From Sulfitobacter sp. EhC04 (GTDB lineage: Bacteria > Pseudomonadota > Alphaproteobacteria > Rhodobacterales > Rhodobacteraceae), in assembly GCF_001650875.1 (NCBI RefSeq), contig NZ_LXYI01000001.1, forward strand, positions 62,001 through 126,000: DNA of 64,000 nucleotides, written 5' to 3'. The notes below the pieces were generated by a model. It worked only from the letters and a program-made list of their open reading frames with translations, had not been told where the DNA came from and did no database searches. The position numbers were made by a program, and so were the translations under genes. Each line of letters begins with the position of its first letter. Within the stretch, counting starts at the first letter, position 1. Of this stretch, positions 18,887 through 28,857 are shown one piece after another.

Positions 18887-19887
18887 CCCTGTCGCAGGAT
18901 GCGCGGGGCCGGGCCAAGCTGGATCGGGCCAAGCGCCATTTGCCCGTCCGCGAAGGCAAGCGTGATTTCAAGATCGCCGTCCTTGCCGCCGATATTGGCC
19001 AGCCCGCCCATGACCAGCTGGACCTGATCACGCCGGTCCGGGTGCAACAGGCCTGATCTTTCCGCGAGGTCGATCATTTCTTGCCAACGGGCAAGGCGCA
19101 GGGTCACATTGCCTGTCGGCACGCCAGCCGCGTCAATTGTAACACTCCCTTCGCCTGACAGCGCCAGCGCGCCCCACCGCAGATCAAGCCTGTCCAGTTC
19201 CACCGCACGGGGCTGTGCGGGCAGACCTGTCAGCGCTTCCCGGTCCAGCGGCCTGTCAAACCGGATGGTGCCATGCAGGGCAAAACTGTCAAAGGCAGCG
19301 GGCCAGTCGCTGGACAGGTTCAGAAGGCCGCGCAGGGCATCGCCGGGTGTGAGCGCCGCCGCCCCGAGATCGAAGGCATAGACCGTTTCGGCCGATGTCT
19401 CCTGTTGCGCCGTCAGGGCAAGGCTATCCGCGCTGAGCCACGCGCCCTGCGCGGAGGAAAGCAGCCACGGACCGCTGTGCAAGGCCGCATTTTCCAGTTG
19501 CAGGGCGGTGCCGGGGCGCAGGCGCAGCCGGGCGTCGGAATCTTGCGCCCGCAGGCGGAATGGCTGACCCGAAAGGGTGATTATGATCGGCGTTTGCGGC
19601 AGGTCGAGCGTGACAAACCCCGGCCAGTAGGTCGGCGCAGACAGGGTGATCCGGTCCGCCGACACCGCATTCCCGCTGACCGGATCGGACAGCGCCACCC
19701 CCTGCGCCACGCTGCGCAGGCGCAGGGGAAAGCCGCTTTGCGTCACCTTGGCCTCGGCCTGCCAACCGGCGGCGCGGCGGTCTTGCAGCCATGCAACGGC
19801 CCCTTGCCGCAATGCATAGCTGGCCCCGGCCCACCACGCAGACCAAAGCAGGGCAACGGATATCAGTAATATCACCAACCTGCGCAT
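18874..19887 (-). CDS. DUF2125 domain protein (membrane-anchored, periplasmic)
   Basis: 337 residues. One N-terminal hydrophobic anchor (about residues 4-27) and then a mainly beta-rich domain with repeated DPVSGNAVSADRITLSAPTYW-like strands, characteristic of DUF2125, an alphaproteobacterial family resembling AsmA/lipid-transfer-like envelope proteins. Function unknown. Start ATG 19887. Divergent from chaC by 66 bp. Confidence 0.8.
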   Translation of the reverse strand: MRRLVILLISVALLWSAWWAGASYALRQGAVAWLQDRRAAGWQAEAKVTQSGFPLRLRSVAQGVALSDPVSGNAVSADRITLSAPTYWPGFVTLDLPQTPIIITLSGQPFRLRAQDSDARLRLRPGTALQLENAALHSGPWLLSSAQGAWLSADSLALTAQQETSAETVYAFDLGAAALTPGDALRGLLNLSSDWPAAFDSFALHGTIRFDRPLDREALTGLPAQPRAVELDRLDLRWGALALSGEGSVTIDAAGVPTGNVTLRLARWQEMIDLAERSGLLHPDRRDQVQLVMGGLANIGGKDGDLEITLAFADGQMALGPIQLGPAPRILRQGQRQ

Positions 19888-19953
19888 GAAGAGACCCCTT
19901 TAACTCGACCCGATGATGCGGTTTACCGGGGGCAAAGCGAAAGGACCAGCCAG

Positions 19954-20484
19954 ATGGAAATGTGGGTGTTCGGTTACGGGTCCCTGTTGTGGAATCCGGG
20001 GTTTGAGGTTGCGGAAAGCGTGGTCGGCACCCTGCCGGGATACGCGCGGTCCTTTTGCATGCGCTCGATCCATCATCGCGGCAGCGAGGAAGCCCCCGGA
20101 CTGGTGCTGGCATTGGACGAACAGCCGGACCATGCCTGCACAGGCATTGCCCTGCGCGTGGCAGCGGGGCAGGAGGCGGCGACATTGGCCTATCTGCGCG
20201 AGCGGGAGCTGATCTCTTCCGCCTATCTGGAAAAGAACCTGGATGTCGATCTGACGGATGGCAGGCGGGTCCGGGCCGTGGTCTATGTCATCGACGAAAC
20301 CCACGACCAATATTGCGGCGGTCTGCCGCTGGAAGAACAGGCGCAGATCATCGCGCATGCGGTCGGAGGACGCGGGCCCAATACCGAATACCTCTATAAC
20401 ACCGCCAGCCACCTGGCCGAGATCGGCCTGCACGACGCTGAACTGGACTGGCTGCACGAAAGGGTGAGGCACCTGACCTCATAA
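19954..20484 (+). CDS. ChaC-type gamma-glutamylcyclotransferase
   Basis: 176 residues. The substrate-binding loop FGYGSLLWNPGF near the N-terminus and the later YLRERELISSAYLE segment, with its candidate catalytic Glu, match ChaC proteins, which open glutathione to 5-oxoproline and Cys-Gly. A role in glutathione turnover follows from the family. Start ATG 19954, ribosome site GGA upstream. The MotA-like gene starts 74 bp after its stop on the same strand. Confidence 0.88.
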   Translation: MEMWVFGYGSLLWNPGFEVAESVVGTLPGYARSFCMRSIHHRGSEEAPGLVLALDEQPDHACTGIALRVAAGQEAATLAYLRERELISSAYLEKNLDVDLTDGRRVRAVVYVIDETHDQYCGGLPLEEQAQIIAHAVGGRGPNTEYLYNTASHLAEIGLHDAELDWLHERVRHLTS

Positions 20485-20557
20485 TTACATGGCGCAACGC
20501 GGCAAATTCGGTATAAACACTGGTGAGAGCAGGAAAAAGGGTCAGGAGCCAAGCCTG

Positions 20558-21754
20558 ATGGCGCAGCCAGACCGCGCGCAGACACCGCAATTCTCCCAGC
20601 CGGTGCGTCAGGTAACCCTGATGCTGGTGGTGCTGGCCCTGACCGCTGTAGGCGGATTTCTTGCGTTGCCTTCTGTCTTTCCGATTTTCGTGGCGAACCC
20701 CTATTTGAACGGGTTCATCATCTTTGTCTTTTTCATTGGCGTGCTGGCCTGTTTCTATCAGGTCTATCAGCTGATCGGTTCAGTCCGCTGGATCGAGAAT
20801 TTCGCCTCTGACAAGCCCGACCCCGAAACCGTCGCCCCGCAGCTTCTGGCACCGCTGGCGCAGCTTTTGCGGACGCGCGGCGCGCGAATGCAGATCAGCG
20901 CAACATCGACGCGCTCGATCCTCGATTCAGTCGCCACCCGTGTCGACGAGGCGCGGGAGATCACGCGCTATATCGTCAACATGCTGATTTTCCTCGGCCT
21001 TCTTGGCACCTTCTATGGTCTTGCCACCACGGTCCCCGCCGTGGTCGATACCATCCGCAGCCTAGCCCCCAGCGAAGGTGAAGGGGGCGTCAATGTCTTT
21101 AATCGCCTGATGACGGGGCTTGAGGCGCAGTTGGGCGGCATGGGCGTCGCCTTTGGCTCTTCCCTGCTGGGGCTTGCCGGGTCGCTGGTGGTGGGGCTGC
21201 TTGAGCTTTTCGCGGGCCACGGACAGAACCGGTTCTATCAGGAACTCGAAGACTGGCTCAGTTCCATCACCCGTGTCGGCTTCTCTGCCGGGGACGATGC
21301 CACCAGCGATCAGCAGATGATGGCGGGCGTGGTTGACCACATGGCCGAGCAGATGGAAAGCCTGCAACAGATGTACACCCAGTCCGACATCAGCCGGTCC
21401 ATGGTGGATGAAAAACTGGGCAAGCTGGCCGATGCGGTGGACCGGATGACCAACCGGATGCAGCAGGGCGATGCCTCGGGCGCGGCGCTGGAGCGTATTG
21501 CGGAGGGGCAGGAGCGGCTGATCACCACGCTGGAAAAGACGGGTGGCGACGGGATGGATGCCGAAAGCCGGATGCGCCTGCGGTCCATCGACGTGCAGAT
21601 GTTGCGTATCCTGGAAGAAATTTCCGCAGGCCGCCAGGAAACCATGGCTGAACTGCGCCACGACATTTCATTGCTGGCCAAAGCGGTATCGGGCGGGCGA
21701 CCGGCCTCCGTACCGCGCCGGATGCGCAGTCCCGAAACGCCGGATGAGAGCTGA
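20558..21754 (+). CDS. MotA/TolQ/ExbB-type proton channel subunit
   Basis: 398-residue inner-membrane protein with predicted helices near residues 18-40, 50-73, 137-160 and 190-220. The third carries LGLLGTFYGL and the fourth GMGVAFGSSLLGLAG, the hallmark of the MotA/TolQ/ExbB channel. The cytoplasmic tail from residue 225 is helical and charged (MAEQMESLQQMY, MVDEKLGKLADAVDRM). Start ATG 20558 with the ribosome site AGGAG; a Met at 20489 in frame lacks one. It is 2 bp upstream of its MotB-like partner. The energy of the proton (or sodium) gradient is presumably used for an unknown envelope function. Confidence 0.88.
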   Translation: MAQPDRAQTPQFSQPVRQVTLMLVVLALTAVGGFLALPSVFPIFVANPYLNGFIIFVFFIGVLACFYQVYQLIGSVRWIENFASDKPDPETVAPQLLAPLAQLLRTRGARMQISATSTRSILDSVATRVDEAREITRYIVNMLIFLGLLGTFYGLATTVPAVVDTIRSLAPSEGEGGVNVFNRLMTGLEAQLGGMGVAFGSSLLGLAGSLVVGLLELFAGHGQNRFYQELEDWLSSITRVGFSAGDDATSDQQMMAGVVDHMAEQMESLQQMYTQSDISRSMVDEKLGKLADAVDRMTNRMQQGDASGAALERIAEGQERLITTLEKTGGDGMDAESRMRLRSIDVQMLRILEEISAGRQETMAELRHDISLLAKAVSGGRPASVPRRMRSPETPDES

Positions 21755-21756
21755 CC

Positions 21757-23631
21757 ATGGCATTGTCCCGGCGGACAGGAACACGCTTCCAGGGGTCGAT
21801 CTGGCCCGGCTTTGTCGATGCGATGACCGGTCTTTTGCTGGTGCTGATGTTCGTGCTGACCATCTTCATGGTGGTGCAATATGTCCTGACCGAACGGATC
21901 ACCGGCCAGGAAAGCGAGCTTGACCAGCTGTCGGGCGAGGTTGCGGCCCTGGCCCGTGCGCTGGGGGTGGAGGAGCGTTCCAATGCGCAGCTTGAGGCGC
22001 GTCTGGGGGCGCTCAACGCAACGCTGAACGACGCGCAGGAACAGGTCAACCAGCAGGCCGCCCTGATCGCATCGCTGACAAGCGAGCGCGACAGTCAGGC
22101 GGCGGCGCTGGATGCGGCGCAGACCCAGATCACGGGATTCGAGGCGCAGGTCGCTGCCCTGATCGCGTCGCGCGACACTGCGCTGGGGCAGGTGGCGACG
22201 CTGGAGGAGTCTCAGGCCAGTTTGCAGGAACGTCAGGCGGAATTGCTGAGCGAACAGGAGGCGCTGAACCTCGCGCTGGCCAATGCGCGCAACGAGGTGG
22301 ATGCCCAGGCCGAAGCGGCGCGTCTTGCCGCCTCCCGCCGCGAGGCGCTGGATGCGCTGGTCGCGGACCTGCGGGCGCGCAATGCGGATGTCGAGGGTCA
22401 GGTGGCTGACCTTTCGCAACAGGTGGCTGAGGCCGAGGCGGCACTGAGCGAGGAAGAGGCCGCGCGGCTGGCCGAAGCCGCTGCGGCGGAACTGCTGCGC
22501 AACCGTCTGGAAAATGCGGATGCGGAACTGACCGCGATGACCCTGGCGCTGGAACAGCAGCGCCGCGAGGCGGAAGAAACCCTGACCCTGCTGGCTGCGG
22601 CAAGGGCGGCGGAAGAGGATCTGGATAGCCGTCTGTCGCAAACACTGATGCGTCTGCAAGAGGCGGAAAAGGCGGTTGCAGACGATGCCGAGGCGCAGGA
22701 GGACGCAGCACGCCTGCGCGCGGAAATCGAAGCGCTGCGTGGGCGCCTTGATGAAACCACCGCAGAGCTGACAGACCAGCGCGACGACCTGCGCGCGCAA
22801 CTGGCACAGGCGGTAGCGGCAAAGCTGGCAGCGGAAACACTGGCCGAGGATACGACAAGCGAGGCGGAGAAACGCGCGGCCCTGCTGGCGGCGGCACGGT
22901 CCGCACTGGCCGAGGAAGAAGCCACAAGTGCTGCGGCCCAGCGGCAGACGGAATTGCTGAACCAGCAGGTCGCGGCCCTGCGCCAGCAATTGGGCAACCT
23001 TCAGGCCTTGCTGGATGACGCGGTGGCGCGGGATGCGGCGCAATCGGTCGAACTGCAATCGCTTGGATCAGAGCTGAACACCGCCCTGGCCCGCGTTGCG
23101 GCAGAGCAGCGCCGCCGTGCCGAACTGGAAGCGGCCGAACGCGCGCGGCTTGAGGCGCAGACCAAGGATCTTGAACAATACCGCTCGGAATTCTTTGGCC
23201 GTTTGCGGGATGTGCTGGGGTCGCAGGATGGCGTGCGGATCGAAGGCGACCGGTTTGTGTTTTCCTCCGAAGTGCTGTTCCCGCCGGGTGGTGCTGTGCT
23301 GTCTACGGATGGTGAGCGCGAGATTGCCAAGGTGGCGCGCATCCTGCGGTCGGTTGCGGGGGATATCCCGCCCGAGATTGACTGGGTGATCCGCGTGGAT
23401 GGCCATACTGACAATGTGCCTCTGTCGGGCCTTGGCGAATTTGCGGACAACTGGGAATTGTCACAGGCGCGCGCCTTGTCGGTTGTGAAATACATGATCA
23501 GTGCGTTGGGCATTTCTCCAAATCGGCTGGCGGCCAATGGCTTTGGTCAATACCAGCCGGTAGCGGCAGGCGACAGCGAAGAGGCCCGCGCACAGAACCG
23601 GCGGATCGAGTTGAAGTTCACGGAGAAGTAA
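21757..23631 (+). CDS. MotB/OmpA-type peptidoglycan-binding subunit with long coiled coil
   Basis: 624 residues in three parts. One N-terminal membrane helix (about 22-46) is preceded by an Asp (D21, FVDAMTGLLL) at the place of the MotB proton-carrying aspartate. Next, roughly residues 50-470, is an extended Ala/Glu/Gln/Arg-rich coiled coil. Last is a C-terminal OmpA/MotB domain (about 485-624) with GHTDNVP and NRRIEL for peptidoglycan binding. Such domains anchor the motor to the cell wall. The long coil would hold the wall-binding part far from the membrane or act as a lever. Paired with the MotA-like gene 2 bp upstream. Not flagellar: no other flagellar genes are nearby. Confidence 0.88.
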   Translation: MALSRRTGTRFQGSIWPGFVDAMTGLLLVLMFVLTIFMVVQYVLTERITGQESELDQLSGEVAALARALGVEERSNAQLEARLGALNATLNDAQEQVNQQAALIASLTSERDSQAAALDAAQTQITGFEAQVAALIASRDTALGQVATLEESQASLQERQAELLSEQEALNLALANARNEVDAQAEAARLAASRREALDALVADLRARNADVEGQVADLSQQVAEAEAALSEEEAARLAEAAAAELLRNRLENADAELTAMTLALEQQRREAEETLTLLAAARAAEEDLDSRLSQTLMRLQEAEKAVADDAEAQEDAARLRAEIEALRGRLDETTAELTDQRDDLRAQLAQAVAAKLAAETLAEDTTSEAEKRAALLAAARSALAEEEATSAAAQRQTELLNQQVAALRQQLGNLQALLDDAVARDAAQSVELQSLGSELNTALARVAAEQRRRAELEAAERARLEAQTKDLEQYRSEFFGRLRDVLGSQDGVRIEGDRFVFSSEVLFPPGGAVLSTDGEREIAKVARILRSVAGDIPPEIDWVIRVDGHTDNVPLSGLGEFADNWELSQARALSVVKYMISALGISPNRLAANGFGQYQPVAAGDSEEARAQNRRIELKFTEK

Positions 23632-23725
23632 CCCTGCGGACGCGGCTGACGCCGCGACGCCATGCCGGGTGGCTGTTGCACGCCTGAGCCCTCTTCGGCG
23701 GGTGCCGCGCGGGTTGAGGCGCGCT

Positions 23726-24697
23726 TTAGCGCAGAATGATCTGCGTGGTCTTTTGGTCGAGGGTCTGTTTATTTCGGATCAGGGTGGCGGTGCCGGTATA
23801 GGTGCCGGGCATCCATGCGCCGCTGGCGCGTTTCTTGCCAATGGCGCGAAAGGCCAGCGCCTGATCCTTGGTCAGGTCGATGTTCTGGGTGATGACCTTG
23901 CCCTTCGGTCCGGTAATGGCGAGACGCAGGATATCGCCCTGTCGCGGCCCAAAGAAATAGGCGAATACCACCATGGCCGCTTCGTCGGAGGGGAGTGTTT
24001 CCACGGCGGCAGTGCCTGCCTTGATCCGCACGTAATCGGGGATCGCATCTGCAAACCCGACCGACAGCAAACCACCCGGACGGTAGGCAGGCGGTGCCTG
24101 CCACAGTGTGCTGTCGCCGGGGGTGTCGCAGGACAGGGTGCCGTCCGGATCAAAGGGATCAATCGGGGTGCCATCCGGATCGCGCACCGAAAGGTGGACA
24201 TGGGGAAAGGCCGCGTTGCCGGACTGGCCGATCTGGCCCAGGACCGTGCCAGTCTCAACGGTCTGGTTCTGGCTGACGGCAACACTGCCCTGCTTGAGGT
24301 GGCAATACTGGGTCTGCCAGCCCCCCTCATGCTGGATCACCACGCCGTTGCCGCATTCGCGCTCTGCCAGTTCGGCGCGGCGTTCCGGGGTGTAGCCAAG
24401 GTCGTCCATCCCGTCGCGGGTCCCCGTCACGATGCCGGGCGCAGCAGCAAGGACATCAACCCCCGCCGCCATGTCCGCGAGGGTGGGCAGGGCGAAGTCG
24501 GTGCCCTTGTGACCATCATAGGACAGGCCCGCACAGGTGTAATCCGTGACACCTGGGCCGGGGTCACGGTCCATATATTGCTGGATATAGCAGGTCTGGG
24601 TGAGGTCGCAGGCCACGGGGGGCTGCAAAAGAATGCCCTCCGCCAGTGCGGGACCGGCGAAGGGCAGGGTCAGGGCCAGAAGGCCCCGAAGCATCAT
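23726..24697 (-). CDS. Secreted M23-family metallopeptidase
   Basis: 323 residues with a signal peptide ([18 protein letters not shown]). Zinc-peptidase motifs: H63 and D67 in GHKGTDFA, H133 in QYCHLKQ, H166/H168 in PHVHLSV. Such LytM enzymes cut peptidoglycan cross-links. A C-terminal beta-rich region (residues 200-323) of unknown role follows. Start overlaps the clpA stop by 4 bp, so it is translated behind clpA. Confidence 0.88.
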   Translation of the reverse strand: MMLRGLLALTLPFAGPALAEGILLQPPVACDLTQTCYIQQYMDRDPGPGVTDYTCAGLSYDGHKGTDFALPTLADMAAGVDVLAAAPGIVTGTRDGMDDLGYTPERRAELAERECGNGVVIQHEGGWQTQYCHLKQGSVAVSQNQTVETGTVLGQIGQSGNAAFPHVHLSVRDPDGTPIDPFDPDGTLSCDTPGDSTLWQAPPAYRPGGLLSVGFADAIPDYVRIKAGTAAVETLPSDEAAMVVFAYFFGPRQGDILRLAITGPKGKVITQNIDLTKDQALAFRAIGKKRASGAWMPGTYTGTATLIRNKQTLDQKTTQIILR

Positions 24698-27015
24698 TCC
24701 GCTGTCAAAAGCGGGGGTTTGTTGCCTGACAGGCGCGGCTTTTCCGGGCTGAGGATCTGCAAATCCAACTCGCCCTTCTTGACGCCGACCTTGACCACAC
24801 CGCCCTTGGCGAGTTTGCCGAACAGCAATTCCTCGGCCAGTGGTTTCTTGATGTGCTCCTGGATCACGCGGCCCAGGGGGCGCGCGCCCATCTTGTCGTC
24901 ATAGCCCTTGTCGGCCAGCCATTCGGCAGCCTTCTTGCTGAGCTCGATGGTCACGTTGCGGTCCATCAGCTGTGCCTCAAGTTGCAGCACGAACTTTTCG
25001 ACCACGCGCAGGATGACTTCCTTGGGCAGCGGCGCAAAGCTGATCACCGCGTCCAGACGGTTGCGGAATTCCGGCGTGAACGTGCGTTCGATCGCGGCCG
25101 TATCCTCGCCCGTGCGGCGGTCGCGGCCAAAGCCGATGGCTTCCTTGGCCTGTTCAGCGGCACCTGCGTTGGAGGTCATGATCAGCACCACATTGCGGAA
25201 ATCCACCGTCCGGCCATTGTGGTCGGTCAGCTTGCCGTGGTCCATCACCTGCAACAGGATGTTGTAGACATCCGGGTGCGCCTTTTCCATCTCGTCCAGC
25301 AGCAACACGCAGTGCGGGTGCTGGTCGACGCCGTCGGTCAGCATGCCGCCCTGGTCGAACCCGACATAACCCGGAGGTGCACCGATCAGGCGGGAAACCG
25401 CGTGTTTCTCCATGTATTCCGACATGTCAAAGCGCAGCAGTTCCACGCCCAGCGTATCGGCCAGTTGCTTGGCCACTTCGGTCTTGCCGACACCGGTCGG
25501 CCCGGCAAAGAGATAGTTGCCGATGGGCTTTTCCGGTTCGCGCAGGCCCGCGCGGGCCAGTTTGATGGCAGAGGACAGCGCCTCGATCGCCTTGTCCTGG
25601 CCGAACACCACGCGCTTGAGCGACTTTTCAAGGTCCTTGAGAACCACAACATCGTCCTTGGACACGTTCTTGGGCGGGATGCGCGCGATCTTGGCCACCA
25701 CGGCCTCGACCTCCTTGGTGCCGATGGTCTTGCGGCGTTTGGAGGCGGCGACCAGATGCTGGGCGGCACCGGCCTCGTCAATGACGTCAATTGCCGAATC
25801 CGGCAGCTTGCGGTCGTTGATATAGCGATGCGCCAGTTCCACGCTCGTCTTGATCGCGTCTGAGGTGTATTTGACCGAATGGTGATCCTCGAAATAGGGT
25901 TTCAGGCCCCGCAGGATTTTCACCGCATCATCCACTGAAGGCTCGTTCACGTCGATCTTCTGGAACCGGCGGCTCAACGCGCGGTCCTTTTCGAAGTGCT
26001 GGCGGAACTCCTTGTAGGTGGTGGAGCCCATAGTGCGCAGCTTGCCGCCCTGAAGCGCAGGCTTCAGCAGGTTGGAGGCATCCATCGCACCGCCCGAGGT
26101 TGCGCCCGCACCGATCACGGTGTGAATTTCGTCGATGAAAAGGACGGCGTCCTTATGCGCTTCAAGTTCCGAAACCACGGCTTTTAACCGTTCCTCGAAA
26201 TCGCCGCGATACCGGGTCCCGGCCAGCAACGCGCCCATGTCGAGCGAATAGATGGTGGTCTTGGAGAGTACTTCCGGTGTCTCGCCGGCGACGATCTTGC
26301 GCGCGAGACCTTCGGCGATGGCGGTCTTGCCCACGCCGGGGTCGCCGACCAGCAGCGGGTTGTTCTTGCGGCGGCGGCACAGCACCTGAATGCACCGCTC
26401 CACTTCGGCCTCGCGGCCGATCAGCGGGTCAATGTCGCCTTCGCGGGATTTGGCGTTCAGGTCCACGCAGTATTTGGCCAGCGCGGATTCCTTCTTGTCG
26501 CCCTCGGTCACGCCCTGGGGTTCTTCCTCATGCTCCGGCGCGCCGGCTACGGGGCGCTGTTCGCCATAGGCCGGGTCCTTGGCCACGCCATGCGCAATGT
26601 AGTTGACCGCGTCATAGCGGGTCATGTCCTGCTCCTGCAGGAAATAGGCCGCGTTGGATTCACGTTCTGCAAAGATGGCGACCAGCACGTTCGCGCCCGT
26701 CACCTCGGTCCGGCCGGAGGACTGGACATGGATCGCGGCGCGCTGGATCACGCGCTGGAAGGCGGCGGTCGGCACGGCTTCGGAACCATCGACATCGGTG
26801 ACAAGGTTGCTCAGATCCTCGTCCACGAATTCGACCAGCGTGTCGCGCAGTTCGGACACATCGACCGAACATGCCTTCATCACCTGGACGGCATCGGGTT
26901 CGTCGATCAGGGCCAGCAAAAGGTGTTCCAGGGTTGCAAATTCGTGCCGACGGGCATTGGCCAGGGCCAGCGCGGCGTGAATTGCTTGCTCAAGCGTATT
27001 CGAGAATGAAGGCAC
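24694..27015 (-). CDS. clpA: ATP-dependent Clp protease ATP-binding subunit ClpA
   Basis: 773-residue AAA+ unfoldase that feeds substrates to ClpP. N-terminal double Clp-N repeat (residues 1-140), first AAA module with Walker [10 protein letters not shown] near 224 and Walker B near 291-296, second module with GPTGVGKTE near 500, and an IGF loop (AIGFGRD) for ClpP docking. No clpS lies next to it. It is read with the M23 peptidase downstream (4-bp overlap). Confidence 0.97.
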   Translation of the reverse strand: MPSFSNTLEQAIHAALALANARRHEFATLEHLLLALIDEPDAVQVMKACSVDVSELRDTLVEFVDEDLSNLVTDVDGSEAVPTAAFQRVIQRAAIHVQSSGRTEVTGANVLVAIFAERESNAAYFLQEQDMTRYDAVNYIAHGVAKDPAYGEQRPVAGAPEHEEEPQGVTEGDKKESALAKYCVDLNAKSREGDIDPLIGREAEVERCIQVLCRRRKNNPLLVGDPGVGKTAIAEGLARKIVAGETPEVLSKTTIYSLDMGALLAGTRYRGDFEERLKAVVSELEAHKDAVLFIDEIHTVIGAGATSGGAMDASNLLKPALQGGKLRTMGSTTYKEFRQHFEKDRALSRRFQKIDVNEPSVDDAVKILRGLKPYFEDHHSVKYTSDAIKTSVELAHRYINDRKLPDSAIDVIDEAGAAQHLVAASKRRKTIGTKEVEAVVAKIARIPPKNVSKDDVVVLKDLEKSLKRVVFGQDKAIEALSSAIKLARAGLREPEKPIGNYLFAGPTGVGKTEVAKQLADTLGVELLRFDMSEYMEKHAVSRLIGAPPGYVGFDQGGMLTDGVDQHPHCVLLLDEMEKAHPDVYNILLQVMDHGKLTDHNGRTVDFRNVVLIMTSNAGAAEQAKEAIGFGRDRRTGEDTAAIERTFTPEFRNRLDAVISFAPLPKEVILRVVEKFVLQLEAQLMDRNVTIELSKKAAEWLADKGYDDKMGARPLGRVIQEHIKKPLAEELLFGKLAKGGVVKVGVKKGELDLQILSPEKPRLSGNKPPLLTAE

Positions 27016-27250
27016 AAGGTGCTCCTTTTCGATCGGGGTCGGTAGGGGGCTGTGGAATAACAGGGCCCCGGTCCGACCATGGCCTCATAGTATTAGAGTT
27101 TGGTTGATCATGGCCTGGCTTCAAGCACTTTCTTGAAAATTCTCTTCACAAAGACCGTGATAGCGTTGTTTTGGCGTCAGATGCGGCAGGTTTACTGACA
27201 GATCGGGGCTGGTCGAAGGCATTGCAGATACAATGCTCAGGCAGGCCCGG

Positions 27251-28018
27251 TCAGAAATTGTCCTTGCGCTTGCGAATTTCGGCAAAGACCTCGCTGTCCG
27301 ATGCATCTGGCATCCCCAGGGTCGCGCGAATGCCGGGGTCGGCGGGGCGCAGGAAGGGATTGGTCTGGAGTTCGGTTGAAAGTTGCGTTGGCACCGTTGG
27401 CTGACCCTTGGCACGGGCGTCCTCAACGGCTTTGGCTCTTGATATAAGGGCTGCATTCCGGGGATCAACGGTCAGCGCGAATTTTGCGTTGGACGCGGTG
27501 TATTCATGGCCTGAACAGATGGTCGTATCGCCGGGCAGGACCATCAGCTTTTGCATGGATGTCCACATCTGCGCAGGCGTTCCTTCGAACAACCGGCCGC
27601 AGCCAAGCGCCATCAGGCTGTCGGCGGTAAAGGCGGCATTCGCGTCCGGCACGTAAAACGCGATATGGCCAACCGTGTGGCCGGATACATCCAGGATTTG
27701 TGCCGTGAGGCTGCCCAGCTTGACGGTGTCGCCTTCCTTTACCGGCACATTGAGTTCCGGCATCCGGTGGGCGTCTGCCGCCGCACCCACGACAGAGGCG
27801 TGATGATCCGCCAGCAGATCGGCCAGGCCATCCACGTGGTCCCAGTGATGATGAGTCAACCACACCTGCGACAGGGTCCAGCCATGATCTTCAAGCGCTG
27901 CCTTGATTGGGCCTGCCTCGGGGACGTCGATGCAGGCCGTCTCGCCGGTTGCTTCATCGTGCAGCAGATATGCGTAATTATCGGACAGGCAGGGAATTGT
28001 AATCAGATCAAAGGGCAT
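27251..28018 (-). CDS. gloB: Hydroxyacylglutathione hydrolase (glyoxalase II)
   Basis: 255-residue metallo-beta-lactamase-fold enzyme that hydrolyses S-lactoylglutathione, the last step of methylglyoxal detoxification. Metal ligands THHHWDH (residues 55-61), SGHTVGH, DSLMALGCGR and SGHEYT, with C-terminal NPFLR typical of GloB. 235 bp separate its end from the clpA start; that gap shows no gene. Confidence 0.95.
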   Translation of the reverse strand: MPFDLITIPCLSDNYAYLLHDEATGETACIDVPEAGPIKAALEDHGWTLSQVWLTHHHWDHVDGLADLLADHHASVVGAAADAHRMPELNVPVKEGDTVKLGSLTAQILDVSGHTVGHIAFYVPDANAAFTADSLMALGCGRLFEGTPAQMWTSMQKLMVLPGDTTICSGHEYTASNAKFALTVDPRNAALISRAKAVEDARAKGQPTVPTQLSTELQTNPFLRPADPGIRATLGMPDASDSEVFAEIRKRKDNF

Positions 28019-28082
28019 GGTGTATTCCTCTCTCCTGTTGGTAAGATCGTGACCAGAGTGACACTCACAACGATGGGCTGCA

Positions 28083-28829
28083 ATGCATCTTGATGTTCAG
28101 GACCTGCGTAATTTCTACTACCGCAGCACGTTGGGGCGTGCGGCGCAGAAATCCCTGCGCAACCGCATGCTGGGGCTCTGGCCCGAGGCCAAGGGCCAGA
28201 CCGTGGTCGGCTTCGGCTTTGCCGCGCCACTGCTGCGCCCCTACTTGCAGGATGCGCGTCGGGTGATGACCCTGATGCCCGGACCGCAGGGGGTGATGCC
28301 CTGGCCTGCGGGGATGCCGAATACCTCCGTCCTGACCGAAGAGACGCTCTGGCCGATCGAGACCGGGCATGTGGACAAACTGGTGTTGCTGCACGGGCTG
28401 GAAACGTCGGAGAGGCCCTCGGACCTGCTGGAGGAATGCTGGCGGGTACTGGGGCCGGGGGGCAAGGCGCTGTTCATCGTGCCGAACCGCGCCGGCCTCT
28501 GGGCGCGGCGGGACCGGACGCCATTCGGTTATGGGCGACCCTATTCGCCGGGGCAGCTCGATATACAGCTGCGCAAGCATCAGTTCCTGCCTGAACGCCA
28601 GGTTGGCGCGCTGTACCAGATACCCTCGCAGCAGCGCATCTGGATGAAATCCTCCGGCCTGTTCGAACGGGTCGGTCGGCATGTGCCAACGATCCTTGCC
28701 GGGGGCGCATTCATGGTCGAGGCGACAAAGCTGGTCTATCCGCCCAAAGGCCGGACGCAAAGGAACCGCAAGCGCATCAGCGTGCTGGATGGGCTTACCG
28801 AACCAGCCGTGGGCAACGCCCGGACCTAG
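28083..28829 (+). CDS. SAM-dependent methyltransferase
   Basis: 248-residue class I methyltransferase-like protein. A degenerate motif I (VVGFGFAAP), an acidic post-I segment ([11 protein letters not shown]) and a motif like [18 protein letters not shown] with [10 protein letters not shown] are seen. The substrate is unknown. It is divergent from gloB, with 64 bp between the two starts. Confidence 0.8.
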   Translation: MHLDVQDLRNFYYRSTLGRAAQKSLRNRMLGLWPEAKGQTVVGFGFAAPLLRPYLQDARRVMTLMPGPQGVMPWPAGMPNTSVLTEETLWPIETGHVDKLVLLHGLETSERPSDLLEECWRVLGPGGKALFIVPNRAGLWARRDRTPFGYGRPYSPGQLDIQLRKHQFLPERQVGALYQIPSQQRIWMKSSGLFERVGRHVPTILAGGAFMVEATKLVYPPKGRTQRNRKRISVLDGLTEPAVGNART

Positions 28830-28857
28830 GGGACTGACCTTAGCTTGCCGGGAAAAC

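Noticed and set aside
21310..23058. 582-codon open frame opposite the coiled-coil gene
   Set aside because: The repetitive GC-rich coding strand keeps the opposite frame free of stops; the Gln/Arg/Leu-rich product is not a plausible protein.
20558..23631. Zorya-type phage defence (ZorA/ZorB)
   Set aside because: ZorA/B also pair MotA- and MotB-like proteins, but here the coil is in the B subunit and no ZorC, ZorD or ZorE-like gene is near.
27121..27468. 115-codon minus-strand frame between clpA and gloB
   Set aside because: It overlaps the C-terminal part of gloB in another frame and has no ribosome site or family pattern.
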